A DNA stretch of 64,000 nucleotides from Cryptomeria japonica (Eukaryota > Streptophyta > Pinopsida > Cupressales > Cupressaceae): assembly GCF_030272615.1 (NCBI RefSeq), contig NC_081410.1, forward strand, positions 255,115,533 to 255,179,532, read 5' to 3'. The notes under the pieces are model-generated. The model worked only from the letters and a program-made list of their open reading frames with translations, did no database searches and was not told where the DNA came from. How positions within the stretch are numbered: position 1 is the first letter of the stretch; each line of letters opens with the position of its first letter. This document shows, piece by piece, positions 34,167-46,010 of this stretch. The translations under genes were made by a program, and so were the position numbers.

Positions 34167-35520
34167 TTGATGGATAATCTTTTGCTCCCTACATATGAGA
34201 TCACTCCATCTAAATTAATATGTGTTGTTTCTCTTGATTCCCCTTGGTACAATGACATTTTCACATACCTCTATGATAACACCCTTCCACCCGACCTTTC
34301 CAATAACCAATATCATATGTTCATTCGCCAATCCTCTCATTATGTCATCATAAATGACACATTTTATCGATGCGGTCTCAATGGTACTTTTATTAGATTT
34401 TTAGAGAGTGACGAAGCTCAACTCATATTGCATGAAGTCCATGAAGGTATATGTGGGGTTCACTCTAGTGTTCCAGCCTTAGCTAAGAAACTTATGAGGA
34501 CTAGTTATTAATAGCCTACAATGGAAAAGGACTCATACCAGTTTGTTAGAAAATGCAAGCAATGTCAGATTCATGGAGACCTAATTCATGCACTAGCATA
34601 GGAACTCCAACTGATTGCTACTCCATGGCCCTTTTGTCAGTGGGGACTCGATCTCATGGGAAAGATTCACCCTCCATCTTCCAATAGCCATAAATTCATT
34701 ATCATAGCTACTGAGTATTTCACAAAGTGAATTGAAGCCATTCCTCTCACCCAAGTCACCAGTAAGTAGATTGCAAATTTCATCCTCAATTATATCATTT
34801 TCTGATATGGTGTTCCCCTTTCCATCATCACAAACAATGGGCATCCCTTCAAGAATCGGGATGTTCATGATCTTTGTGACTGATTCCACATTCAGCATTG
34901 CTTTTTCACTCCATATTACCCCCAAGGTAATAGTCAAGCTGAGGCATCTAACAAAACTATCCCCAAGCTCTTGAAAAAGACAATCAATGATGCTGACCAC
35001 AATTGGGATATCCAACTTAATACTACACTATGGGCCTATTGCACAAGTGTCCACACACCTACTTGAGATACTCCCTATTCACTTGTTTATGGTGTTGAAG
35101 CCATCTTTCCCATTGAGGTTGAGTTACCATTATTATAGGTCTCCTTACGCGATCTTATCAGTGATGAAGACTACAAGGTCTCTCGCTAGCAAGATTTGGA
35201 ATTGTTAGATGAGTGTCAAAAAATTGCATTCAATCATCTCAAAGCATATAAACAATGTAGAATCACATTTACAATCACAAAGTAAAACCTCGCACATTTG
35301 AGATAGGTGACTTAGTCTTAAGTGAAAACCCCAAAAAATAGCAAGACAGATAGAAAAGGGGCAAGTTTGAACCAAATTGGCTTGGGCCTTATGTCATCAC
35401 AATAGTCTATGGATCAGGTTCATATCAGTTATCAACACCAAAGGGAGAGCCATTGGATAATCATATTAACAGTATGCACCTTCACAGGTTTTATACATAT
35501 CATTTTAGAGTATCCTAATA
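34167..35520 (+). pseudogene. pol: Ty3/gypsy integrase, element D (broken)
   Basis: HHCC zinc part: LHEVHEGICGVHSSV and CKQCQIHGDLIHA. Catalytic core: WPFCQWGLDLMGKI keeps the first Asp, IITNNGHPFKN has Asn in place of the second Asp (TDNG in E), and GNSQAEASNKTI keeps the Glu. The C-terminal GPY module is visible as NWLGPYVITIVYGSGSYQL at about 35375-35435, ending in LHRFYTYHF. In-frame TAG/TAA codons replace Trp and Gln at several places. Inactive from stops and the Asp-to-Asn change. Confidence 0.93.
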
Positions 35521-36690
35521 AAAAATGTAAAAATAAAAAATCATCACTTTGGTGAAAACTTGGCAAACATGAGCCTTTTGACACAAAAAAAATATAAAAA
35601 TTGAAAAAAGTAAAGAGAAATAAATTCATCCAACTATTAAAATCACTTTGGTGGCACCCTAGGAAAGTACCATGATGAGAACCAGGTTACCAATGCCATG
35701 TGTAGAGCCTTTTTCTCCTCCCTCCTTCAGGATTTAGTTTCATCCTTTCACTTTGCACACACTCACAACTTATCATTTGATAATAAAATTTCCCATTCCC
35801 ATCATGGCTTGTTATTGATCTACCTAAGATTGGTTCGTCATCCATAAAAAACCCTTTTCACTCTTTTCTTTCACCCATAATAAATTAGGTCCTATGTATA
35901 GCTAGGGGAATATTCTAAACCTAGTGATGGAAGTGGAACCTTGCCATCACATGTTTTGAGGAGCATTGTCTTTTTGTTCCTTCCTTCTTTCTATGCACAA
36001 TCCGCAATAAAAGATCACTTGCATTGCCAATCCATAATAATGTTTTCAATATTCTCTATAATAAAGTATCAATTCCATGGAATAAGTTAGTTTCAAATGA
36101 GACACAAGCAACATCAAGCTTTCAAAAAATCAATCTTTCGGCAAACTTTGACTACAACAGGGTTTTTCAGCACTATCTGTATGACAACATTGTGATCAGA
36201 TCAAACATGTTAACATGTGTGGCAAGATACACTTCTAACTTGAGGATTTCAGTTTATGTTGGTGTCAAGTCTTTGATTTTATTTTGATTTTATCTTTTGT
36301 GGTGACATGTCTTTTAGCTTTTCTAGAATGTCTCTAACTAGAGATTGTATCTCTAGGATGTCTTTGACTAGAAAGGTGAGGATGGGTTATGTTCACCTAT
36401 TTGATGCCTATGGATTATCTCTCATTAATACTATGGCTCATCCAAGATATGAGGACATTGTGGTTCTAGTGTGAATTGGGGCATTCCTTATTTGCGACTA
36501 TCTAATTTCCATGCAAATGATAAATGACTATCTAGGTCAAACCTATATCTGGATGGTTATAATACATTTGTCATAATAGATATCAATGATGATAATAGCA
36601 CAAGAAGATTATTTTACCTTGATATATTCTACCTTCCCTACCCTTTTCTCTTGTGTCCTCCGTCGTCCTTCCCCACGCCTGTGTAGTCTA
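35521..36690 (+). other. element D, region downstream of integrase
   Basis: No family is recognised. The frame 36024-36287 has no motif. GAATGTCTCTAACTAGAGAT and GGATGTCTTTGACTAGAAAG near 36324-36380 are an imperfect duplication; E has GGATGTCTTTGACTAGAGGA near 26241, so this is shared family 3' sequence. Confidence 0.5.
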
Positions 36691-37329
36691 GAATGCATAT
36701 CATGACACACCAAAAACATCTACATCATCACATGTTAGTTAGCATCATGCATATCATAACATAAAAATAATAATTTCATACATCTTGCATATCAATAAAT
36801 TAACTACATATATCATATCATAAGATCACATCCTGCACACACCACTTGTTATCACATCATATAAGCATAATGGACATACATGTATTAATTATATCATTAT
36901 AGTATAGAATAAATACACCATCATAAATAGGAATATTACATAATCATCATGTATGATATAACCATATAGAATCATAAAATGCATGTTAGTACATCACATC
37001 ACATCATAGATCATATCAAAATATCACATAGAATAATTGCATGGTATAACACCATCATACATAGCATAAGCATATAGAAAACAAAATGCATCTTATATCA
37101 CATCATAGAAACATCATAAATAAAATGCATCATCATAATAGACATCATAAACATATATAATCATATATCATAAGAGCATCACATAAGAACATAGGCATAT
37201 AGTCACTGCTAAATTAGATAATCTCACATATATATCAAAAAAAAAGTGTCATGATACAATGATGTCCAAAAATCATATGACTACAAAATTACTCAAAGTT
37301 ATCTAGATCATCTTACAAAACCGATACAA
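36691..37329. repeat. low-complexity CATATCATA-rich tract
   Basis: About 550 bases dominated by degenerate ATATCATA, CATCATA and ATAAGCATA words, very AT-rich. It lies 3' of the antisense PMD ORF of element D. No ORF. Confidence 0.65.
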
Positions 37330-39010
37330 CAATGGACTTGAGAGAGCTATGATAAACTCCCTCCATCAGAGCCGGTAGGCCTCGATGGAATCTGAGCTCT
37401 CAAAGACCCAGCCCTTGGATCGTTTGGATACCCCCCTCCTGTTGACCCTGGTGGTGGTGGTGGTCCCATCACTTCACCACTAGAATCCCTCCACCTATCC
37501 CTCCTTGTGGTAATGGTTTGCAAAGTCTATCTGTATCTCTCTGTCTTGAGTTTTGGAGCAATTGCGGCCTCATATAGGTTCCTCCAGTAGCTGATCTTGC
37601 CTCTAGTTCTCAGACAATAAGAATTGCCTAGTATCAAATCACCCTATTGCATGACCCTCACTATTTAAATGGCCTCCTTAGTGATTGTGTATCTCTTGAT
37701 ATCCTATCCAACTCATCCCAGGCCTCCTGGTGTTGTCTCCTTAGTCGAGCCACCTCCCTCTCCAGATCCTCAATCACATTTGCCTGTCTTTATGCTATCT
37801 CTCTAAGGGAAGCTATCTCATCCTCATCATCTTAACATGTATCCTCTACCCCCTTCTCATCCATCCTCTCTTGTCATGGGGTATCCTGGATCTATCCCTG
37901 TACCTGCATGACACCCTATGTCGGCTATCCCCCTCTCCTTCTGACTAGCCTTTATGGTCTACCTACTCTAGCCTATCCATCCCCTCCTCAACCTCCATCT
38001 CCTCCTCTCTAGCCTTCATTATCCCCTACTCGCCTCCTCCCTTGAACCACTCTCCTGGATCCATCTCTCCTCCACCTCCTCTATCTAGGTCCTCCATCCT
38101 CATCATCCTCATTATCCAACCCTAGTACTGGCTCTCTTGATCTTATAAGGCATGGGAATGGATATGCTTTGAAGTTAGCCTCATAATGGGTTGTCATACT
38201 CATATCTGCCACATCTCTTAAAAGGTCCCAAGGCATAGGAAAAAGTGACTACAACTATATAACTACAACATCATAAGACAAGGTAGGGCCCTAGTGTACC
38301 TACTCATGAACAGTGCGAGAAAACTCTTCGAAACCCCTCAACATCTACTATATCCTATCGAACTGTCTTGATAGCAGGTCTGGTAACTGTCTATACAAAA
38401 TATAAGGAATCCGCCCTATCAAACATCTAGTCTTGAAGCAAAAGGGTAACTCTATATTATCCTCCAACCAAACCTCATAGTCCAAGTATGGTCTGCATAT
38501 CATAATATTAATATCATCTATAACTTTGTGCCAGTACTCCAACTTCCCTAGTTGTGGATGAGAAATGATCATCAAATAGTAATGGACATATGACTACCCA
38601 TATCCTCTAAACTTGAAGAAAATCATTTTGGTCACAACTATTTGCTCATACCCCCAAACCTATAGTAATTTAACCCTACATTCGAGGGTGCAACTATCCA
38701 AGTACACAAACTAATGCAACTGTCCAGGTAATGCTGCCTACACATTTCCACTCCTGAACATAACCTCCCAAATGAGGTGTCCCCCTCTAATCTCCAAATT
38801 TGGATCCTTGAACACTTGTTTCAAAGTATCCAAATCCCCATTTAGATCATAGACAACCAACTCTTTTATGATTTGTATCCTCAGAATCCTGTAAACATCC
38901 TCAAGAGTGACTAACATCTCACTAGTTGGCAAATGAAAGGAGCAAGTCTCGGAGTGCCATCTCTCCACAAGAGCAGTCAATAGTCCTCAGTTCACCCAAA
39001 TCTCAAGCAT
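37330..39010 (-). pseudogene. antisense plant mobile domain (PMD) ORF of element D, broken
   Basis: Minus-strand relative of the ORF in A. The 38738-38980 frame reads LVERWHSETCSFHLPTSEML then VTLEDVYRILRIQIIKEL, the PMD signature. 38348-38575 supplies a middle piece (YLDYEVWLEDNIELPFCFKT). Toward its end (about 37830-37690) come an acidic stretch and a coiled coil QANVIEDLEREVARLRRQHQ. The last part, near 37440, is Gly/Pro-rich and aligns with 8270-8290 of A. Frameshifts and stops disrupt it. Same domain order and same place between integrase and 3' LTR as in A, so it belongs to the retroelement family. Confidence 0.82.
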
Positions 39011-40363
39011 GAACATGATATTTCACAATCCCATAGTTGATATCATTGCATGGTCATCCTTTTTCAGATCTATTCATAGCTTTTATGTCACAAGGAATCT
39101 CTCTCATGACTCCAATGAAGCTAGATACTCTTGCAATCATAGTAAACTAATCACATCAATCCTAGAAATACTTATGTCTATCACATGGTGTTGTTCATCT
39201 TATCCTATCCTAGCCTTGTGGTACTTATATTTATCACATGGTGTTGCTCATCAAGCTCCATCCCTATAGTGCTTATGTTTCATATGATGCTATTTTTGTT
39301 AGCATATATGTTTATCACATTGCACTCCATCTTAATATCATCTTGCTAGAGAACTCACTATATTTTATCAATCCAATGACTTATCCTAGAATTTCTTAAG
39401 CACCCTATACTTGTTATGGGAACCTATCTGAGTTTATCATTTCAATAATTTATCTAACTGGTTGTACATGTTTATCACATTATCATTGACTCGTGTCCTA
39501 ATTTTATCCTATTCTCAATGAGGCACCTATCTAAGTTTATCATCTCGATAATTTATCCAATCAACAACATGTTTATCATAGAACTTTTGATTTTTACCTA
39601 TTTTGACACATACATGATAAGGCATTGCCTATATGCAAGATTGCTACACATATGTAGTTTTATCCAACTCATACATAGTTTTACACATATACACATTGCT
39701 TCGCAACCTATATGCTCTTCTACAACCTACACGTGACTTGATTACAAACCTATCTATGCACATATCTATCCTATGTACGACATTGTGTCACACACACGTC
39801 CTAACCTAGCATCTACTCGTTCAAACCTAAAAAACCTACTTTTGTGTTTTAGCTATACCTGACATTCTAGCCTAATAAATGTACATTAAACAAAAAATCA
39901 ACAAGCAAGTTTAGGGTACATATCAGCTCACACATGTTTGTAGACCACTCAAAGCATCAAACTCGATCAAAGCAGTGCAATCTAACTGCCATGGCTCTCT
40001 AACTATTGACTACTCTCCTAATCTCTCTGGATGCTCTGTGCTCTGATCTCTCAAATGCTATGGATGAAAATGAGGATGTTTCTCCTTGTAGTCACTATAT
40101 ATAGGTTGTGTAACCCTAACTGGTTGTGCTCACCTCCTAGTGCCTTTTTCATTCCCATTGATCCTTTTTGAGTCCAATTTTTACTCATCTGAACCTGTCA
40201 TCTTATCATTATCCCTTCTAGCCTTTCTTTTCGAGAGATTGTAAAAAAAATTTGAATTTTTTCACCCAATCTGTCAAGGGGCATGTTGTCTTCCTTACTT
40301 GGAATAAATGTTGTATCAGTTAATCTTATTTTCTTTGATCCAACACGACAAGCTGCATTGTCT
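39011..40363 (+). other. element D 3' untranslated region with short repeats
   Basis: Contains TATCACATGGTGTTG at about 39179 and 39234 in an imperfect duplication of about 55 bp, and many GTTTATCA(C/T) words between 39300 and 39590. A tract of CACATATG/CTATATGC-like words runs at 39640-39780. No coding potential is supported. Position corresponds to 9961-11178 in A. Confidence 0.55.
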
Positions 40364-40378
40364 CAAAGAGGAGAAAAA
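40364..40378 (+). other. polypurine tract of element D
   Basis: CAAAGAGGAGAAAAA directly before TGTAGAAACC. Confidence 0.85.
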
Positions 40379-41267
40379 TGTAGAAACCTAAAATTTTCCT
40401 AGCCTAATTAAATAAATATTTGATTTATTTAATTATTTTATCTTAAGCCTTCTATTAATTAAATAAATTTTTATTTATTTAATTAATTCACTTATCCTCT
40501 TCTAGCCTTTCCCTATTTAAAAAAATATTTTATTTATTTAATTGGTCCCACTTCTTCTATTAATTAAATATATCTTTATTTAATTAATTAATTCATTATC
40601 TTTCTCCTTCCATGACACTTGTCATTCATCTCTTAATTTTCCTTTGACCACCTTTCTAATATTTTCCTATTTTCTATACCTACCCTTTAATCCTAGCTAG
40701 CCATTTATCTTTTCACCTCTTAATCATATCCCTCCATTTCTAGGGTACTCTCTATATAAAAGGATCCTTTCATTCTTTGACAACCCTAATTACTCAATCG
40801 GCCAATCAACCTTCATGTGATCAAGCAACCAAACATCCACACAACCACAATCTATTCTTTACTGAGCTCTTGTGCACAATACAAAATCTGAGAGTAACTA
40901 AATCAAGCAAGATCAATGGAGATAGGAAACAATGAATATCAAACCCTACTAAGCATGTGAATTCTAAAATCTTCCTATTTTGTTGTGATTTGCATGTTTT
41001 AGGTTCTTCATTGGTGTATGGTGGATTTTAATTGTAGAACTAGGGTTTTATGTGGTTGGATCTTTTTTGGTTTTAAAATAGTTTAACATTCCATTTTCAC
41101 CTTATACACCTTTAAATTATCTTATTTATTCCATGATTTATGACACCATATACACATTTATAATGTCAAACCAATAAATTTTCATATATTACCTTGATGA
41201 TATGAAGTATTAACTATGATTAATGATTGTAGATTTGCATTTGTATGTTTAGCTAGTTAATGCTAAA
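40379..41267 (+). repeat. 3' LTR of element D (interrupted)
   Basis: Starts TGTAGAAACCTAAAATTTTC and contains the segment also found at 21256-21450. A strong TATA box TATATAAAAGG is at 40753-40763. The LTR runs into the LTR-Y copy at 41268; where its own end lies is not seen, and it may continue after 63479 if Y inserted into it. Confidence 0.82.
40753..40763 (+). promoter_or_regulatory. TATA box in LTR of element D
   Basis: TATATAAAAGG, the best TATA match in the window, about 375 bases into the LTR. Confidence 0.65.
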
Positions 41268-42120
41268 TGTAAAACCTAAAATTCCACATTCATAAATCAT
41301 CAAAGGAAAACCACCAATTCTTCTAATCTATGCTAAAATCAAACTATCCTATGAAGAGAATGGAGATGAGAGTGCATAATGAAAATAAAACGAATCAAAA
41401 TAAAATACCATAAAAAAAATGTTCCCTAATCTCTCTATAGTAGTTGAGTCTCTTTCCAAATTGTAATGATAATGACCCTCATAAATATGCAATCAAAAAC
41501 AATTCGATAAAAAGAAAACTCAAGAGTAGTGGTTAAAGAAAAATGGAGATAAAGGCTTGAATTTATAGATTTAAAAGAGGGAAGATCGATGGTGGAGTTT
41601 GAATTCATCTCAGCAGAGATGGATGGTCAAAGACAACATAGGATAAAATTTGCCAAACATAGGAGGAGAGTGGGAAGATGCTTGGAAGGAATCCAAAGGT
41701 AAGTGGCGAGGCTAGAAGAAAAAGAAGGACAAGTGACAAATATTGTAAGAAAGTAGAGAAGTGGAGGAAAAAGAGAAATTAAATAATAAAATTATTTAAT
41801 TAATTTAGCAAGAGTAATAGTGAATAGATATTTCATCCATTTACCTAGTTGAAAAGGGAAAAAAGAGGGAACAGAAGGATAAATTAAAGAATTTATTCAA
41901 CCATAGAACAATAAATTAGATAGTTAAATAATTAAAAATTTAATTATAAAGGGGATAGAGGAATATGGTAAGATTAAATTAATTAATTTAAGGGAAATGA
42001 TCAATTAATTAAATAAAATTATTTAATTAACATTAAAAGAAAAAGGAAATATTAGTAAGACAATTAAATAATCAGATTAGGATTAAATGTTGAGTAGATT
42101 GATTGAAATGGAATATGTTT
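41268..42120 (-). repeat. LTR Y, second copy (truncated)
   Basis: Aligns with the LTR at 62637-63479 from its PBS-side end (TGTAAAACCTAAAATTCCAC against TGTATAGCCTAAGATTCCAC) through CTATCCTATGAAGA and GGTGGAGTTTGAATTCATC to about 42080. The U3 start with GGTGTCTACA is missing here. A TATA-like box CTATAAATTC lies on the minus strand near 41556-41565, as in the other copy. Confidence 0.85.
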
Positions 42121-43920
42121 TGTAGCTAGGAAATTGGAAATCATCAAAGCAAATCAAAATACTAATCTAGCTCAATCACAAAATCTCATTGCAATGATCA
42201 ATCCTAATTACACTCAATAGAGACATGAAAGCAAAACATTCAAAACTAAAAACTAAGCAAACTAGATGCAGATTCGAATGTCTCCTTCATGCGGCTCCAT
42301 TGTCCTTCTTTCTTCTCCAAATAGCTTTGTTGTGGATCTCACCTACTAGCGCATGGTCATGATATGAAAGCAAGTAGACAAGATGATTGCTCAAGAGTAC
42401 TCGAAGCGTGATTGATTCGACAAAGTAATTTAAAACAAGTGATTTTTAGATCGATAATGTGATTAGTTTGATAATGTGATTATTATCCGAGATTGAAGAA
42501 ATTCATCCAATTTATAGACAAATTGGAGAAATGATCAAATTAGCATGATTCAATTCAAATAGAAATTGTAAATCAAAAATGTCAATTATGACAAATTTAT
42601 GACAAATTTGCACTTTCTATGCAAAAATTGATTGATTGATAATTTATGACAAATTATGACAAATTTCTATGTCAAAATTGATTGATTGTCAATTATGACA
42701 AATTATGACAAATTGAAATGTCATTCCCATGAAATTAGGAGAAAAATAGGAGGAAATTGAATTAGAAATTAGAAAATTAGAAAATTAGAAAAAGAGGAAA
42801 ATTAGGAATTAAGAAATTGATGAAAATTAGGAAATTAGGAAAATAAGAGAAATTAGGTGAATTAATTAATAATTTGTCATTTATTAATTAATTCACAAAA
42901 AGAGGAATAATTAGCCAATTAAATGAATATTTAATTGCGATAAGAAGACTTAGGATAAATAAATAAATTATTTAACCTGGAGGAAGAAAATGGAGAGAAA
43001 ATGACAAACAAGGTTAAATGAATAAATCATAAAACCCTAGAGAATAAATTAAAAATGCAAGGACGACAATTAGGTCTTGATATAAAATTGATTTGATGTT
43101 GATTCAATCATGATTTTGAATTGATAAATAACCAATGTGATAAATGATTTGATTGATAAATGCGCCAATTGACGAGGAACAATGACAAATTGATCCAAAT
43201 TGACATAATTGAAACAGACAACAATCGATGGCAAATTGATCGCAAAATGACAAAATTGACAAAGGACGAGGATCGACTACAAACTAGATTGCAAGATGAC
43301 AAGATTGAAAATGACCACGATCGATGACGAATCGATCGCAAAATGACAAGATTGAACATGACAACGATCGATAACAAATCGATCGCAAAATGACAAGATT
43401 TATAAGAGGACAAAATCCTAATTAGGATTGACGATGTCCAAAATGATGACAAATGACTACGCACATTGATGCGATAAGACTGAAAATGCTCAATTGCTCT
43501 TGAATTCTTGAATTCTCAGATACTTGATAATGATTGTGGATGGTCAAATGAGAGGGTAAATCCATCTTATATACTTGCCCATCAAATTAATTGACTAATT
43601 TTCTGACATGAGCTGACATGGAGGATTTTCCCCACTTCAAATTTGAGATAGGTCAAGGGAAGGAGCCCAAGGATAGGTCCCCATTAAAGGGGACTAGGGC
43701 ACCATGCCCTAGTCCTAGTGAGGACCAGGGTGCCATGCCCTAGTCCTACCCTAATTTGGGGCATGATCAAGGTGGCATTTGGGTGTATCATTGAGTTGAA
43801 TGAATTTTTTTACATGTGTGAGCATAATCAGGTCTCTAATCAGGCCGAGGGGTGCAAACACTAAGGTGAAGACCCAAATGCAGTTGGAAATTACAAGTGG
43901 TGCAATTTTAGGACACTACA
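42121..43920 (-). repeat. X-type LTR with a different U3 (probable 3' LTR)
   Basis: 42121 to about 43470 is a diverged copy of LTR X (1034-2275), including the TGTAGCTAGG end, the TATA-like box near 42510 and the tandem U3 units. From about 43470 the sequence departs from X. The minus strand has its own TATA-like AGTATATAAG near 43571 and a start TGTAGTGTCCTAAAATTGC at 43920, with a purine-rich tract just outside (43931-43942). It is either one chimeric LTR or two LTR pieces joined; I cannot decide from this window. Confidence 0.6.
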
Positions 43921-43930
43921 AGAGGTATAA

Positions 43931-43942
43931 TTCCCCCTTGAG
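43931..43942 (-). other. polypurine-like tract next to the 43920 LTR start
   Basis: CTCAAGGGGGAA on the minus strand, ten bases before TGTAGTGTCC. It suggests that the LTR to its left is a 3' LTR with the body at higher coordinates. Confidence 0.5.
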
Positions 43943-44429
43943 AGATTGACTGGAAAATAAAATTTGAGGTAAATCTCTAAAAAGAAAAGAATATTATATG
44001 AAAAATAGAAGAATAATTAGCTTTATGACATGCATGGGCTTGATTAGGCATATAGGTTTGATTGGATAAAGGAGATGGTTGGAGTGATTTTTAGATTGAT
44101 TGATTGATTTGATTAATTGAACTGATTAGATTAATTAGATTGATTGGTAAAGCTCAAGTTTGGTTTTAGGACACATCTTGTAAAACACAAAAGATAGATG
44201 ATCAGATGGAAATGGTTGATAGGAAATATGAGCAAGTAGAAGAAGAGTTAGTAAGAATGGAAGAAATTTAGGTTTGTTGAAATGGATAGATCAAGGAGTA
44301 GGGAGAATTGATTAGAACAAAATAGATAATGAATATATAGATTGGAAAGATATGGGCTAGATATTGAAGATGAGGATTGTGATATTTCTTTATAAAAGTG
44401 CTTATTTTCATCATTGGGTGTTTTGGATT
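43943..44429. other. unassigned AT-rich stretch
   Basis: Rich in GATTGATTGATT and AATTGATTAGATT words at about 44093-44150. No coding feature. Probably 3' internal sequence of the minus-strand element whose LTR ends at 43920. Confidence 0.4.
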
Positions 44430-46010
44430 TTTTTTAATCGATAATTGTTTCTTATTAATATTAAATATTGGGATTTAAACCTGTCCCAAACCAAGTGGGG
44501 TTACATCAAGGGAACCCCCTCCCCAAACCAATAAGGAACCAAAGTGCAAGACCCCTTAATAGGTCAAACATTACATAGTTATTTTATCTTCGCTCTTATC
44601 ATGATAACGAAGAAGCATATTAAATGAAATATCCTCCTTAACTCTCTTATCTATCTTCCTCTCCACCTCTGCCCATCCTTCCTGATCTTGACCCCTAGCT
44701 TCTTGTAACTCTTTCTTGGATCCATCAACAGGAACTGAACTAATCTTTGGGCTTCTTACACCGTCTTGCTTATCATTTTAGTCCTTCTCATCATCACAAC
44801 CTATCTTTTAGATAGATTTTTCCCTCACTCCTTGATTACTACCCTTTCCTAATATGTTAACCCTAGAACAAGTATCAACACTAGCATTAGCCAAAGCCTC
44901 TGAATCGCCTTCAGGCATAGAATAAGAGGTGTCAACACACAAAGGTTTGTCACGCTCAGTACTTGTCCCCTTTGAGGCTTGAGGGAGATTGATTTTATTA
45001 CCATTTTCCACCTCATAATGGGCATCAGAAACATCATTCCACCACATATCTTGTTTTTTTAATTTTTTTATGTTCATAGTTTGCAGTAATATGACTCGTC
45101 TAGAAGAAGAAATGATATCGAAAGGAGATGCCCTCATAATCCACTATTTGCGGCCAATTTTCTTCTCCATACTTCAAAAATAAATTAGTAGGAAAGCCTT
45201 TTTGAGATTCATCTCAACAAGGATACATGCAAATGATATGTGTTGAAATCCTAGGGAACCCTTGTCCACTCCCAAGAATTTTCCCAATGAGTCTGCAATA
45301 ACCTTAAAATAAGATTCAAACCAGAATTGCAAAGGAAGGTATGGAAACCTTACCCACATTAAGACTCTGTCGAAGGATTGTGTGATGGCATTGAAGGTCA
45401 AATACCATAGTTTTAGGAGCAACATATATTTTTCCTCCCAACTCCATTGGTATTCATAGGGGACCTTCTTCCAATTTGATACATTGTCAAAAACAAGCAT
45501 GAAATTACCTCGTGTCCTAGAAAAATTTGGACATCCCCCTCAAGAATGGGGTTCATGAATGTTGTGATCCATTTGTGAATTTCACTCAAGCTTGGCCAAA
45601 AACCTTTGAATCTCTCGATTAAACCTAGCTCAGAGAAATATTTCTCATTATCTTTTACTTTGTTGGCTATCTCCACCCCTAGATGTACTATCAGCCTTTC
45701 TACTGTCAGGATGCCCTATAATTAATCCCTAGGCTTCTCATTATACGTGCCACCCACCAATCCCCCTCCTCTAGATCTTTCACCAATCTCCCTTACTCCC
45801 ATGCCCTAAAGAATGATACTATTGGCATCCTTTCTGATTGTGTTGCTTCAGCTTGATGCCTCTTTCCTAAAACATCCTTAAGAGTGTATGGCTCCATCAA
45901 TAGGCTTAGTCCAAGGAGAATGCCCATATCTCCCAGCATCACTGGAGTAAAGGGCACCGCCTTCTACTTAATGACTAGACGTAGCTTGACAAACCCTAGT
46001 GAATGAAGGT
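44430..46010 (-). mobile_element. L1-type LINE fragment, ORF1 plus 3' tail (minus strand)
   Basis: On the minus strand the frames 45676-45413, 45500-45174 and 45137-44808 give a DUF4283-like ORF1 N-terminal domain: DRVLMWVRFPYLPLQFWFES followed by IADSLGKFLGVDKGSLGFQH and FACILVEMNLKKAF. This domain is typical of ORF1 of plant L1 elements. It is followed by a polar, low-complexity region and then ends in an A-rich tail (ATCGATTAAAAAAAA on the minus strand, about 44431-44445). ORF2 (endonuclease, RT) is absent, so the copy is internally deleted. Frameshifts and stops are present. Confidence 0.75.

Noticed and set aside
44430-46010. Complete LINE on the minus strand
   Set aside because: Only the ORF1-like domain and an A-rich tail are present. 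There is no endonuclease or RT.
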